Both the position numbers and the translations under genes were made by a program. 64,000 nt of DNA, taken from Craspedostauros australis (Eukaryota > Bacillariophyta > Bacillariophyceae > Mastogloiales > Achnanthaceae). The DNA is taken from contig JAMXDE010000004.1 of NCBI GenBank assembly GCA_026770025.1, positions 3,149,501 to 3,213,500 on the forward strand, written 5' to 3'. This document shows, in pieces, positions 53,401 to 64,000 of this stretch. How positions within the stretch are numbered: position 1 is the stretch's first letter; every line of letters begins with the position of its first letter. Under the pieces are notes generated by a model. That model saw only the letters and a program-made list of their open reading frames with translations. It did no database searches and was not told the origin of the DNA.

Positions 53401-56400
53401 ATGGATGGAAGATAATCGGCGAGATGCCGGTATGTCGCGACTGCGCGGTCGCAAACGCAAGAGTGAAGAATATTCCGAAGGCAACCATTCCGAGAGCAAC
53501 TCGCCGTGGCGAACGGCTCTTCATTGACATTAGTTACACTAAACACATAAGCTTCGGAGATAAACGCTACTGGACCCTGATCGTGGACGACTGCACGGAT
53601 CACTGCTGGAGTTTCTTTCTCAAGAACAAGAGTGATCAACCAGGGTACATCAAACGATTCGTTCAAACGATCAAGTCACAGACTGGTGACCAACAGATCA
53701 TCTTCAGAGGTGACAACAGCGGAGAGAACAAGTCCACGCAGGATATTCTCATCGATGCAGGACTCAACGTGAAATTCGAATTCACGGCATCGAACACGCC
53801 GCAACAGAACGGCAGAGTGGAACGCAAGTTCGCGTACCTCTACACCAAGATCCGCTCCATGCTCAACGGAGCACAGCTCGACGAAGAGTATAGGCATGGC
53901 CTGTGGGCAGCAGCTGCTAGCACTGCCACCGCCATCGCCAATATCACCGTAGCGAAGAACCAGAAGGAGTCACCACATCGACAATTCTTCAGCAACGATC
54001 CACCATATGCGGATGCACTCCGCACGTTTGGAGAGGTGGGAGTTGTGAAGACTACCTACGGCGGGATCACCGCCAAACTCAAGAACAGAGGAGAAGAGAT
54101 GGTGTTCATTGGATATACACACCAACACGCATCAGGGGTCTACAACATGTACAGACCATCGACCAAGTCACTCATCTGTTCACGGGACATCAAGTGGCTC
54201 AACCAATCATACGGACAGTTCCGTGGCTGGGCACCAGCACCGAACATATCCAACGAAACAGGAACAACGGACGCAGACGGCTTCACAACCATTGGACGGA
54301 AGGGAGCAACGCCAAGGACAGCAACGCGTCAAACATCGGAAGCGAAGAAAGTATCTTTCGCTGACAGCAACAGGTACTACATCCTATCAGACAGCGATGA
54401 TGAGGATAATGAGGACGACGGAGTAGTGACTCAACTAATCCAAAATAACGAGGAGGATCGGAGCGAGTCCAATCATGAGGATGACGAAATCCTACCCTCC
54501 GGCGACGAAGCCGATGATGAGACAGGCGTCATCCCTCCAAATACACCAGCGAGGTCTACACATGACACACCATCCAGACCTCCACCGAGCAAACCAAGCA
54601 AGCGTGACATAGCTAGAAAGGAGAGGATCCGACGTCACGAAGCACAAGGTAGGAAGGGAGAAACTAATCCCAAGTCAACTGCAGGGAAGAGTATTCCCAG
54701 AGCTCTGCGTGACCTCGCAGACTTCAACGAACGAGGTCGAAAGGAAGAAGGCTATGAGAGCGATCCATCATCCAATGAGGCGAGTGACGAACTCAGCGAC
54801 GAGATGATCGACGATTCCAACAACGAAACTACAGATGACGAAGAAATCGAAGACAAAGATGAAGAGATCGAGATCACTCACCATAGCACAACTGGATTAT
54901 ACGGGATGAATGCAATCATCACCGAGAGACCAGCGATCGACATCGGATTGTCGATGCAGGACGAGAACAAGGAATCAGAGAAGCACATCGAACCTACAAC
55001 GTTCGACGGAGCCTTCAATCACCCAGATCCTATCCATCGGAAGGGATATCGAGCAACCATCAAGAAGGAGTTCGACTCCATGGATACACGCAAGGTGTAC
55101 AGCAAGATCAAACGAGACGCCATCCCACGCGGCCGCAGATGCTGCAAGTGCAAATGGGTCTTCAAGCTAAAGCGTGACGGCACACATCGAGCACGGCTCG
55201 TTGCATGTGGCTATTCACAAGTCGCAGGAGTAGACTTCCAAGAGCATTACTCACCTGTCATCCATGACGTGACCTATCGGGTCATGATGGTGATCATGCT
55301 AATCAAGAAGATGGACTGCCCACTCGTCGATGTCGTAACAGCATTCCTACAAGGAGACCTCGACGAGGAGATCTACATGAACTGCCCCAACGGAATGGAT
55401 CATCAACCAGACGAAGCCCTGACCCTACACAAGCCAATCTACGGACTTGTGCAGAGCGCCAGGCAATGGTTCAAGATGTTGGTATCGACCCTCAAGAATA
55501 TCAACTTCGAACAGAGCGCAGCAGACCCGTGCCTGTTCTACAGGAAGACGAACGAAGGAAGCATGATCGTGGCCATCTACGTGGACGATTGCTTCTGTTG
55601 CGGAGACTCCAAGGCACTGGAGACATTCCTGAAGGACATCCAAGGCAGCAAATTCAAGGTGACAATCGAGCGCGGACTCGGAGACTACCTCAGCTGCAAC
55701 ATCGAACTGAACCATGACAAGACTAGAGCGACATTGCGTCAACCACATCTCATCCGACACCTCATCGAAGAGTTCGGAACCAAGGTTGAGAAGATGCAAC
55801 GCTATGGAACACCGGGAACCCCGGGCCAAATCATCGTACGACCATCCGAAGATAACGGACTACAGAAGGTCGGACCGGAAGAACATGCCGAATACCGCCG
55901 AGGCGTTGGTATGCTACTCTTCCTCATCAAGCACTCGCGACCAGATATCGCGAACCCTGTGAGGGAACTCTCCAAGGTATTGATCGGGCCCACCAAGGCC
56001 GCAATGAAGGAGATGTATCGGATCATCAAGTATGTGATCGATACAAAGGACTATGGATTGAAGATCCATCCAGCACGTCCAGACGACGACGGCTGGGACA
56101 TGGAGCTCTTCTGCGATAGCGAATATGCAGGAGACAAGAACACAAGAATCAGCGTAGGGGGATTCATTCTATACCTGTGCAAGGTACCAATCCTTTCGCG
56201 ATCCAAAGCACAGAAGGCCGTCACACTCAGCTCATCCGAAGCAGAATACGTTGCCCTTTCCAAAGCGGCAAAGGAGATCTTCTTCGTCGTGCAGCTACTC
56301 GAAAGTGTGGGCGTCCTAGTGAAGACACCGATCAAGGTCCGTGTGGACAACATCGGAGCGATCTTCATTGCCAAGAACCCATCAACATCCCAACGATCGC

Positions 56401-56576
56401 GGCACATCGACGTGCGCCATCACTACGTGAGGAACATGGTAATCAACAAAACCATCGAAATCATTTTCGTCAAATCCGAGCAGAACACAAGCGACGGATT
56501 CACCAAGAACATCAAGGCCGACTTACAACGCGAACATGAGAAGTCATACCTTGACACATCGAGAACATTCGAATGA
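50418..56576 (+). CDS. copia gag-pol polyprotein
   Basis: The frame encodes 2052 aa from an ATG 82 bp after the 5' LTR. In order: a charged N-terminus and gag (~130-380), two CCHC zinc knuckles (CHNCGVYGHRSADC and CNYCGIFGHREAEC), and an acidic linker. The protease motif WLADSGASCH is near base 52900 and the integrase spans 53.3-54.1 kb (TPQQNGRVERKFAYL). An acidic spacer follows, then reverse transcriptase (AIYVDDCFCCG, near 55.58 kb) and RNase H ending at SEQNTSDGFTKNIKAD. It is longer than typical copia polyproteins because of an extra ~400-residue acidic region between the knuckles and the protease. Confidence 0.92.
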   Translation: MSKEEELKDIPLSNPAIKREEGASETPPREEKEAAAATVLSGANASAIDETEEERSARLHRKEKRILKAVKQEETGVTKSIRTAKQGGKSEIPPGGEFVSKSILAKQQAKIEESATQKPTEIKGASAPTTKQRTNMVTSANMNKRRIKAPMFSGEQEDYSAWESQAKAYARAQKTRDVMLGKTKVPTVSEIAAAAGDDKEAMEEIYELGCDCFSDLILMMDAEKGKGKQAIQYINQCISDDYPEGDAHAAWNVLAEKFRPSDAVTKIKLKRQFNNEKMKRDTDPDIYITQLESLRSRLHDVKYEITDEEMIMQILSTVSNEYRTHIVNFQHQLTFNPELVTINTIRGVLRTAYATHRGGKAYVDDFQDSNTKSNDTGFTSTGNFKGTCHNCGVYGHRSADCPERKKSNNKKNNKMNGKRNKGSGFKGKCNYCGIFGHREAECRKKKFNESKKNNEQANAATEGHDKSGHEMVLSAQDMPLCMLVSDNYIEDSFFDNFECVGSDDEVQDDEIVPEWLSEEPIIHEVDPRHEVSYECCFNAHDLIGSYGDEAEMDNEANDSDIEEAMSDDDDDTNEDGVHEDNEANRAAAPPPPVAGNNRSGIFDEDDSDESEDGNHPDDSFNPNERVVYPGNIDFPPIEDPNRSNYLLRHSTIPNATATALTIQKQLIFDAVMEAGMRLFPGTTRGALMPIWVNMMGSILSEHFESIEEILVNAIIIHRILEANNSETIPETNLHYILGGCMRVLLRERSRVHPYDPATGSHRNSTIPSDYAQLPDYMDDEEHHNPYNEDGVHEDNDDGSFNDEIAAAAVEQLHELSTRYKDKVNKDTWLADSGASCHIVNSDATLFNVRHIKSFVQVGDSTKLDSPKMGSIRLKVKQRDNTGHVIRLDDVKYTPKMAVNLFSTNKALYNSYQLGNNGILMDIINGSGTKIVFDRVFPTSNGFITGVQMHPIMPTYDDKACTAIVKNPSKEISAVNLHRMLGHAPLETMKRTAAQYGWKIIGEMPVCRDCAVANARVKNIPKATIPRATRRGERLFIDISYTKHISFGDKRYWTLIVDDCTDHCWSFFLKNKSDQPGYIKRFVQTIKSQTGDQQIIFRGDNSGENKSTQDILIDAGLNVKFEFTASNTPQQNGRVERKFAYLYTKIRSMLNGAQLDEEYRHGLWAAAASTATAIANITVAKNQKESPHRQFFSNDPPYADALRTFGEVGVVKTTYGGITAKLKNRGEEMVFIGYTHQHASGVYNMYRPSTKSLICSRDIKWLNQSYGQFRGWAPAPNISNETGTTDADGFTTIGRKGATPRTATRQTSEAKKVSFADSNRYYILSDSDDEDNEDDGVVTQLIQNNEEDRSESNHEDDEILPSGDEADDETGVIPPNTPARSTHDTPSRPPPSKPSKRDIARKERIRRHEAQGRKGETNPKSTAGKSIPRALRDLADFNERGRKEEGYESDPSSNEASDELSDEMIDDSNNETTDDEEIEDKDEEIEITHHSTTGLYGMNAIITERPAIDIGLSMQDENKESEKHIEPTTFDGAFNHPDPIHRKGYRATIKKEFDSMDTRKVYSKIKRDAIPRGRRCCKCKWVFKLKRDGTHRARLVACGYSQVAGVDFQEHYSPVIHDVTYRVMMVIMLIKKMDCPLVDVVTAFLQGDLDEEIYMNCPNGMDHQPDEALTLHKPIYGLVQSARQWFKMLVSTLKNINFEQSAADPCLFYRKTNEGSMIVAIYVDDCFCCGDSKALETFLKDIQGSKFKVTIERGLGDYLSCNIELNHDKTRATLRQPHLIRHLIEEFGTKVEKMQRYGTPGTPGQIIVRPSEDNGLQKVGPEEHAEYRRGVGMLLFLIKHSRPDIANPVRELSKVLIGPTKAAMKEMYRIIKYVIDTKDYGLKIHPARPDDDGWDMELFCDSEYAGDKNTRISVGGFILYLCKVPILSRSKAQKAVTLSSSEAEYVALSKAAKEIFFVVQLLESVGVLVKTPIKVRVDNIGAIFIAKNPSTSQRSRHIDVRHHYVRNMVINKTIEIIFVKSEQNTSDGFTKNIKADLQREHEKSYLDTSRTFE

Positions 56577-56596
56577 CCGAATGCACACAGGAAGGG

Positions 56597-57182
56597 TGTC
56601 GAGATGTACATGTGAGTATATGTCGAAATGTACGTGTATATGTGCATCGTTCACCCGTTATTCTCTCATACGCACTTGGACGGTATAACTACATCTGTGT
56701 TGATAGTATGCTGTGATTCGTCAGAATTACAGCAGAAATGGAACACACGAAAATGAGCAGAATTTCTGGAGGAAATTTGCAATCGACGATTTCTGAGAGA
56801 ATTAGAAGATCGTCCGTCCATCCATCAATGGTACCAAGAGAATCTCAAGGTACTTCCCAACTAAACCTCAGATGACGATATCATCTGACAGACTGCTGCA
56901 TCACCAATGGAACGTGACATCTGGAGAGCAGAAGGACGCCTACTGACGTCGACATCTGTCTGCGAGTCAGAGCAGGAGGCGAAGATCCGATGACCGAAGG
57001 GCATCAGGATCATGGATACGGGAGATGACCTTCAAATGGTAAGTACTCATGGAGTAGGAACCAGTACTGAATGAACGGAGTGTCAAATGCGGAGTACGCA
57101 TCAAACACGGAGTATCGTGTAGCACGAAGTACACGATGCTGAGACAGAGAGAGAAAGAGAATACGAAGAGCAGTGAGAGAGC
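56597..57182 (+). repeat. 3' LTR (visible part) of the second copia element
   Basis: It starts TGTCGAG after the polypurine tract and runs 586 bp to the insertion point of the third element. It resembles the minus-strand LTR at 48476-49277 more than its own 5' LTR. Confidence 0.85.
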
Positions 57183-57975
57183 TGTCAGGAATCGGGTGTT
57201 ATGAAACGCATGATTGCCGCACCTCCCAAGAGTGAGAAGACAAGTGCCATGAAACATTGTATTACCGCACCTCCCACTGTGACATTGTGAACACCAAAAT
57301 GTGAGGTACATGACAGGGCGAATGGTACCCTGAGAAGGATGGTGAATGACAAGTGTGGATCGGATGATGATGACTGTGAAGGGTAATGCAATCATCCAAT
57401 ACACAGTTGCATGTCACACAGGGCTGGAATGATGCACTCGTGACCACCATCAGGTACAAGCGAATACAGCCCTCATGTAATGACGAACAAGGAACAGAGG
57501 AGTCGGAATATCCCATTACCACGAAGTACAAAAAGGACCGTGAGAGAACTCTCCGGTGATAATGGATGAGGCTGGTGACGAACCAGCGAAATGCATGTGA
57601 TAAGGGATGGCTGCCTCAACACGAGACATCGTGTGAGAAATTGTGAGAACAACGGTTCAACCGTGAGAACGGTTGTGTCTCTTGTGTTTTGTGAAAAACA
57701 CGAAGATGACGATCCGACCGAGTGAATCGAATCGGTGATGCCTGTGAATCAACCATGTCTACGATGATGAATCTATCAGAGGAAAGACAGGGTAAATTCA
57801 CAAGATGGGCAACCTTGCAAGATGAATGCATGGGAGATGAGCAGATGCAACCATGAGGATTGCAGCAGGAGATCGATCATCAAGATGAAAGAGCAATGAA
57901 GAGCTCACAGTTCGAAAGAGTAGATTCTAATAACGATTAGTCTCCTACTACTAACACCACCCCGGATTTCCAACA
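57183..57975 (+). repeat. 5' LTR of the third copia element
   Basis: TGTCAGGAATCGG...CCAACA. The first 241 bp match 63760-64000 without a difference I can see. Confidence 0.88.
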
Positions 57976-60900
57976 CGTTTCGAAACGTTTAGATTGAAAT
58001 CCTACGTTTCACCCCGCACCATCAAGCCATCATCCACCATCATCATCATGAGTACCATCAACGCCAAAACCGACCGCCTCCCGGTGGTCTACTTCGACGG
58101 CAAGAAGGAGAACTGGAAGTTCTGGCTGGCCAAGTTCCTCTCTCGTGCTAACCGCAAGGGTTACAGAGACATGTTCTTGATGGCCTACTCTGAGGTGGAA
58201 GTGAAAGCTCCTTCTGAGGTTACCGAGAGCCTGGTCCCAACCATCAAGACCGAGGCAGGTATCAAGCTCAAACCCGGCACCAAGGCGAGCGGCAAGGCAA
58301 GCGCCAAACCGAGCGCCGCGGACCTGGCCGAGTACAAGGAAGCGATGGCGAAGTACGCCTACGAAGAACTGACCTTGGCTATTAGCCATGATTCGAAGGA
58401 AGGCAAAGTTGCCTTCGAGGCGGTGTGGGGATGCAAGAGCATGCTGAACGGGGGAGGAGACCCTCGTGCAGCTTGGGTGGCTCTTGAGCGCATCTACGAG
58501 CAGCGCACTGCGCCTATGAAGGCAAAGTTGCTAGCGGAGCTCAACGGGATGCGGCTGAAGAAGGGAGAGAATCCGGATCTCTTCCTGACGGACATGGAGG
58601 TCCTTCGAAACAGGCTGATCGACCTGAAGGTGATCGTCGACGTGGAGCAGTTCAACATGCTCGTCCTCAACGCACTCGGCCGCGAGTACGAGATGGATGT
58701 GAAGCTGCTCGAACTCAAGTTCCTAGGAAAGGAACGAGAGATGACTGTGGGCGACATCCGCGAAGCCGTGAGCCTCACCTACGACCGCCACCATCTCAAA
58801 CATGGTTATAAGCGCGCAGGCAACAACGGTAGCGAAGAGTTCGCACTGATTGGAGTTGGCCAGTTCAAGGGAAACTGTCGCAACTGTGGCGCCTACGGGC
58901 ACAAGAAGGCGGACTGTCGTGCGCCAGCCAAGGGAGGCAACAACAACAAGAGAGGCGGTGGTGCCAAGAAACAAGGCCACAACACCAACGCCAAAGGCGG
59001 ACTCAAGAAGGTGCAGTTCGACGGCAAGTGCAACTACTGCGGAAAGGCAGGGCACAAGATCCTTCAATGCTTTAAGCTGAAAGCAGCGATGAAAGACGCC
59101 GAAAGTGCCAATGTGGCAATGGATGGCGACGACGCGATGGATGATATGGCGCTCATCATCGCGGACGGAGACTTCGTCGAAATCAACGATCATAACGAGA
59201 TTGTGATCGATAGCGACGACGAGGACGACATCGTGGAGTTCATGGGAACATTCCCTCCGGCTGCAAGAGCCGAATCGCCAACCAACGACAGCAAGGTCGA
59301 TATCCTCGAGCTCATGAGTGAAGACCTGATTGAGTACGACGTCATCGACGAGATCATCGCGGACAATGAAGAGATCGCGATGCCTGGAATGGACTTCGAC
59401 GACGCGCCGACTGCGCATGGGAGAGGAACGACAGTGGCTCGCACTGGTAACCCCATCGATCGCTTCTTGCGTGAAGAGATCGACCGCGCATGTGAGAGAA
59501 GCAGAATGGACGCATGGTGCCCACTCTGTCTCACTCGCGGAGCGATGTACTCATGGTGCACGGATTGCACCGAGTATAATCCATTCAAGATCCGCACCCT
59601 CTGGGGAGATGACACTTTCCCACCGAGCACTGAAGCCGAGATTGCTCGCCGTCGCGAGATCCTTGGTCGATTCGGATCAGTGGAGGACGCCGTGAGGGTC
59701 TCCCTATCCAACGTATTGGAGGCGAACGATGTGCGCTTCAATGTGGCACTTCTATGCTACGACGTGAGAAAGGCGACCATCGACGCAGGAGCACAGTGTA
59801 TGGGCGCTCGTGAGCTCTACTACATGCTCACGCAAATCGGGATAAACGGAATGTTCGATGTGTCATGCAAGCTCGTGATGGTTAATGAGCTACTTGAAGA
59901 AAGGCAACTTCCACTCCTCCCAAATCACCTGATCGCGAGAATGAGCAAAATGTCAGCTCAGCGACTCATGTGGATGTACAACTGGGAAGACACCGAAGTA
60001 CGCGACGGAATAGAATGTCGCGAGTTGCCAAAGAAGGGACCCCGTGTGGGGAGTCCGCAATACCGACTGGAGATGGCGGACCACATCGCGATGGCTACTC
60101 GAGGCTATGACTTGGCCATGGTGGTCGGGGATCTCGAGGCGAGCAGCAGCAGCCGCAAGCTCATCGCGCCAGACCAACATGAAGCAAACACATGGTTGGG
60201 CGACACAGGTGCATCATGCCACCTCACGAATAACGATGAGGGGATGACTAATGTGCGCCTCTCTAATTTTTCGGTGAAGGTCGGAAGCGGTAAATTCTTG
60301 CGTGCCACCAAGGTCGGAGATTTACGCATGAAAGTGTTGCAGAAGGATGGCAAGAGCGCCATCATCATCCTGAAGGGAGTGAGGTACGTGCCAAAGCTTT
60401 GGGTGAATCTCCTCAGCATCGGCAAAGCACTCCAGAATGGGTTCGACATCAGTAACAAAGGTGTCATCATCGCATTGGAGAAGAACGGACAGCGCATCCG
60501 GTTTGACCGGATCATGGCAACGCACAGTGGCTTTGTGTTGGGTGTGAACATGGTTCCAGTCCCCAAAGACGAAGAGATGGCGAACATCGGATTCGACACA
60601 AAGAAGCCCATGGATGTGAATAAGTTGCATAAGATGCTAGGCCACGTTGACTCTTACACGATCTCCAGGACGGCGAGACACTATGGATGGAACGTCACAG
60701 GAACGCTCAATCCCTGCGAGGACTGCGCAATCGGGAAGGCAAGACAAAAAAGGCCTGACCAAAACTCTTCAACCACGAGCGAAGCGAGTTGGCGAACGAC
60801 TCTTCATGGATACCTCGAGTGTCCAAGCGACAAGCTTCGGTCACGGAAAGTACTGGCTGCTGGTCATCGATGACTACAGTGATCACTGCTGGAGCTATTT

Positions 60901-63759
60901 CGTAAAGGAAAAAGGCGAAGTCGGGTCCAAGCTGATGTCGTTGTTGAAATGGCTCTTGGGCAATCAACAAGTGACAGTGAAAAATATCAGATGTGACAAT
61001 GCTGGCGAAAATTACAGCGCGGAGAAACTATTGTTGAAGGCAGGGTTCGCCCCAACATTCGAGTACACCGCGGCATCAACGCCACAGCAAAATGGAAGAG
61101 TGGAACGAAAATTTGCGGTACTGTATGGTAAGGTCAGGTCAATGTTGAACCAGGCACACCTACCAAGACAGCTACGCGGCAAGCTATGGGCAGAGGCAGC
61201 AAGGAATGCAACGCAGATTGAGAACATCATTGAGACCAAATCAAGGGAACCTGCGTGCCTGCTGCTCAATGGGCAAATCCCAACCTACGCGCAAGGACTG
61301 CGTGTATTTGGGGAGATCGGAATGGTTTTCATCGGCAGTCGCACTATCAAGGCGAAACTAGATGACAGATCCAAACCTGCCATGTTCGTTGGATACGGAC
61401 AGTCTCATGCGAGTGGTGTGTACCGCATGATGAATCTGGCAACTACGAGGGTCCTAATCACCAGAGACGTGACATGGATGAACCAGTCGTATGGGCAATT
61501 CAAGGGTATTGAGAATGCCAACAGGACACAGTGGGTGGACCTGGAAGACGACGACTTCGATGCCGGAGCAGCACTCCGCAATACGAAGGTGACTTGGGAG
61601 CGTGATACGGGTATCGCGAGGAAAGCGAAGGCCGCATCAGCTGATAAGAGTAGAGAGTCCGGGATAGACCACGACGATACTGAAGATCATACTCGAGAGC
61701 AAGACGAATTGCTACCTGCCCAAGGGGACGAACCATCGGACGAGGAATACGACGATGAATCCGGAAGGGACGAAGAACGAGTGACTCGGAGGCAAGTGGC
61801 TGAAGGCAAACACCTCGAGTACTCTCCCATCAGACCAGTGGCAAGGATGTCACGGATGCTACGCGATTTGGCACCGCACAACAACCCTCCAGGATATGAA
61901 TCCGATTCAGAGTCAGGCAGTGGGAACGATGAACCAGCTGAGGTAGCTGAGACGACCCCTGCAACCGCTGAAGAACGGGACTTCCATACGAACCTATCCA
62001 TGTTCAATCGAGATGTGGCCAGTATGATGATTGACACCACACAAGGAAGGATGAGACTGGATGACTTCATTACAGCAAGCCAACGGGTCGAGAGAGAGAA
62101 ATGGGATGAGATGTCCGAGCATGCATACACGGCTATGATGCTGGACCCCACGACATTCGAAGAATGCTGGGATCATGCAGATCCAGCAAAGCGAAGAAAA
62201 TGGCGGGAGGCCATCAATAAAGAGTTCTACGACATGACGAGACAAGGAGTCTGGCAGAAGATCAAGAAGAACGAAATGCCGAGGGATCGGCGATGTGTGA
62301 AGACGAAGTGGGTCTTCAAGGAGAAGAGGAACGGCGTCTTTCGAGCCAGGTTGGTTGCTTGTGGATACTCGCAGATTGCTGGAGTGGATTTCTCCGCTCA
62401 CCATGCGCCCGTGATCCATGATGCAACATACCGTGTGATGCTGACCATGAAGATGCTGTTGAAGACTGACAGCATTATCATCGACTTTGAAACTGCTTTC
62501 CTACATGGAGAACTCGAGGAGGAGATCTACATGCAATGTCCCAAAGGAATGGAACACGAACCGGATGAATGCCTGCTGCTGAAAAAGACCATCTACGGGC
62601 TGGTACAGAGCGCGAGGCAATGGAATAAGAAGCTTGTGGACATCCTGATCAAGCTTGGCTTCCGGCAGAGCAAGGTGGACCCATGCCTGCTAATTCGGAA
62701 TCGGGAAGGGAACCTCGTCCTCATCGGGACGTACGTCGATGATTGCCTGTGCATCGGAAGCACGCGCGATCTGAAGCAATTGGTGAAGGACATCAAGCGC
62801 GAACGATTCGGAATCAAGATCGAGAATGGTCTCGAGGACTACTTGAGCTGCCGCATCGAATTCAACAAGAACGAAACCAACTGCTGGGTGAACCAGCCAC
62901 ACATCATCAAAAATATCACGGATACATTCAAGAGCGACGTGATGAAGCTTCAGAGATATGGAACCCCAGGGACACCAGGTCAAGGGATCCAGAGAAACAG
63001 TGAAGCACCCAAAGTCGATAAGGATCGACACAGCAGATACCGCAGCGGAGTGGGTATGCTGCTATACCTGGTGAAGCATTCGAGACCGGACATCGCGAAT
63101 GCAGTCCGAGAGCTTACGAAGGTGTTGGATGGACCAACGGCCGCAGCATACAAGGAGATGCTGAGGGTAATGAAGTTCGTGTCGGACACGAGAGATTACG
63201 GATTGAGGATGGAACCCGATCCACTGAAGAACAACGAATGGAAGATTGTGGTGTACACCGACAGTGAATTTGCCGGGGACAAGGACAACCGCATCAGCGT
63301 TGGAGGACATTTGGTCCTATTGCAAGGGGTGCCTATCATCTGGAGATCGAAGGCACAACGCAGCGTGACATTGAGCTCGACCGAGGCCGAGTATGTCGCA
63401 TTATCAGAAGCTGGAAAGGAGATCCGCTTTCTGACACAACTGATGGAGGACATCGGGTTAAAGATGCAGAGGCCTGCAGACGTGATGGTCGATAACGTGG
63501 GAGCGATCTTCATCGCAACCAATCCATCGACATCAGCGAGGACGAGACACATTGACGTGCGCAACCACTTCATCAGAGAATTGATTGCGAACAAGGAAGC
63601 AAGGGCTCGTTTCGTGAAGTCAGAAGATAACATCTCTGACGGGTTCACAAAGAATACAAAGAAGGAGATCTACGATCGGCACAAGGGGAGTATCATTCAG
63701 CCCAGATCGGCATTGGACTGAATATGGTGGATGATATGGTCGGAACGGCAATGGAAGGG

Positions 63760-64000
63760 TGTCAGGAATCGGGTGTTATGAAACGCATGATTGCCGCACC
63801 TCCCAAGAGTGAGAAGACAAGTGCCATGAAACATTGTATTACCGCACCTCCCACTGTGACATTGTGAACACCAAAATGTGAGGTACATGACAGGGCGAAT
63901 GGTACCCTGAGAAGGATGGTGAATGACAAGTGTGGATCGGATGATGATGACTGTGAAGGGTAATGCAATCATCCAATACACAGTTGCATGTCACACAGGG
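63760..64000 (+). repeat. 3' LTR (first 241 bp) of the third copia element
   Basis: It follows the polypurine tract GGAAGGG and is cut by the window end. Confidence 0.9.

Larger units (their letters stand above)
49540..57182 (+). mobile_element. Ty1/copia element with whole-looking gag-pol, 3' LTR split by a younger element
   Basis: The 5' LTR is 49540-50335 (796 bp, TGTCGAG...CCAACA), the gag-pol frame is 50418-56576, the polypurine tract is AGGAAGGG, and the 3' LTR starts at 56597. The 3' LTR is interrupted at 57182 by the next element, so its end is outside the window. The two LTRs differ at many sites in their first 250 bp. The coding region appears whole. Confidence 0.9.
57183..64000 (+). 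mobile_element. young Ty1/copia element nested in the previous 3' LTR, cut by window end
   Basis: The 5' LTR is 57183-57975 (793 bp, TGTCAGG...CCAACA), and the 3' LTR starts at 63760 and continues past the window. The 241 bp visible of the 3' LTR look identical to the 5' LTR, so the insertion is recent. Internal parts: gag with two CCHC knuckles (CRNCGAYGHKKADC, CNYCGKAGHKILQC; 58.05-59.1 kb), a protease motif WLGDTGASCH near 60.2 kb, integrase 60.6-61.5 kb, reverse transcriptase (TYVDDCLCIG) near 62.7 kb, and RNase H to 63721. Coding capacity lies in two long overlapping frames, so it either uses recoding, as some Ty1/copia elements do, or carries about one break. Confidence 0.9.

Overview
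The window looks like nuclear DNA of a photosynthetic stramenopile, most likely a diatom. This is inferred from Ser/Pro/Thr-rich secreted proteins with PSDQPS-type linkers, several Ty1/copia lineages, few and short GT-AG introns, an AAE14-like phylloquinone enzyme and a compact gene layout. No marker gene fixes the species.

Layout. 1-5559: a copia element cut by the window start. 6.3-16.2 kb, host genes: a large secreted Cys-rich protein (+), a possible 49-aa membrane microprotein (-), an RBM34/Nop12-like RNA-binding protein (+), an AAE14/MenE-like acyl-CoA ligase ending in the peroxisomal signal SKL (-), and a two-exon secreted serine protease (-). 16906-25227: a complete-looking 8.3-kb DNA transposon with 39-bp terminal inverted repeats (TIRs), a TTAG target duplication, a 1179-aa transposase and a 77-80-bp satellite array. 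26.2-35.8 kb: a six-exon full-length ABCA transporter (+) and two divergent SPFH/PHB membrane proteins, one ending in KDEL. 36.1-42.2 kb: an RlmI-like methyltransferase gene split by a second DNA element (37489-42057, 27-bp TIRs, CAG target duplication) that itself contains a decayed copia copy. 42.6-46.6 kb: a 1330-aa AAA_16/TPR-type ATPase (-). 48.5-64 kb: nested copia elements, with a minus-strand LTR and pol end, then a plus-strand element, then a younger element inside the latter's 3' LTR and running off the window.

The most notable results come from reading both flanks of the repeats. The last 56 codons of the methyltransferase lie 4.6 kb downstream, beyond the second TIR. The two DNA elements have exact TIRs and target duplications. 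The 8.3-kb one has a transposase I cannot place in a named superfamily. The host genes do not form a pathway. The recurring arrangements are tight convergent or divergent pairs (5 bp between the RNA-binding and ligase stop codons; head-to-head SPFH genes).
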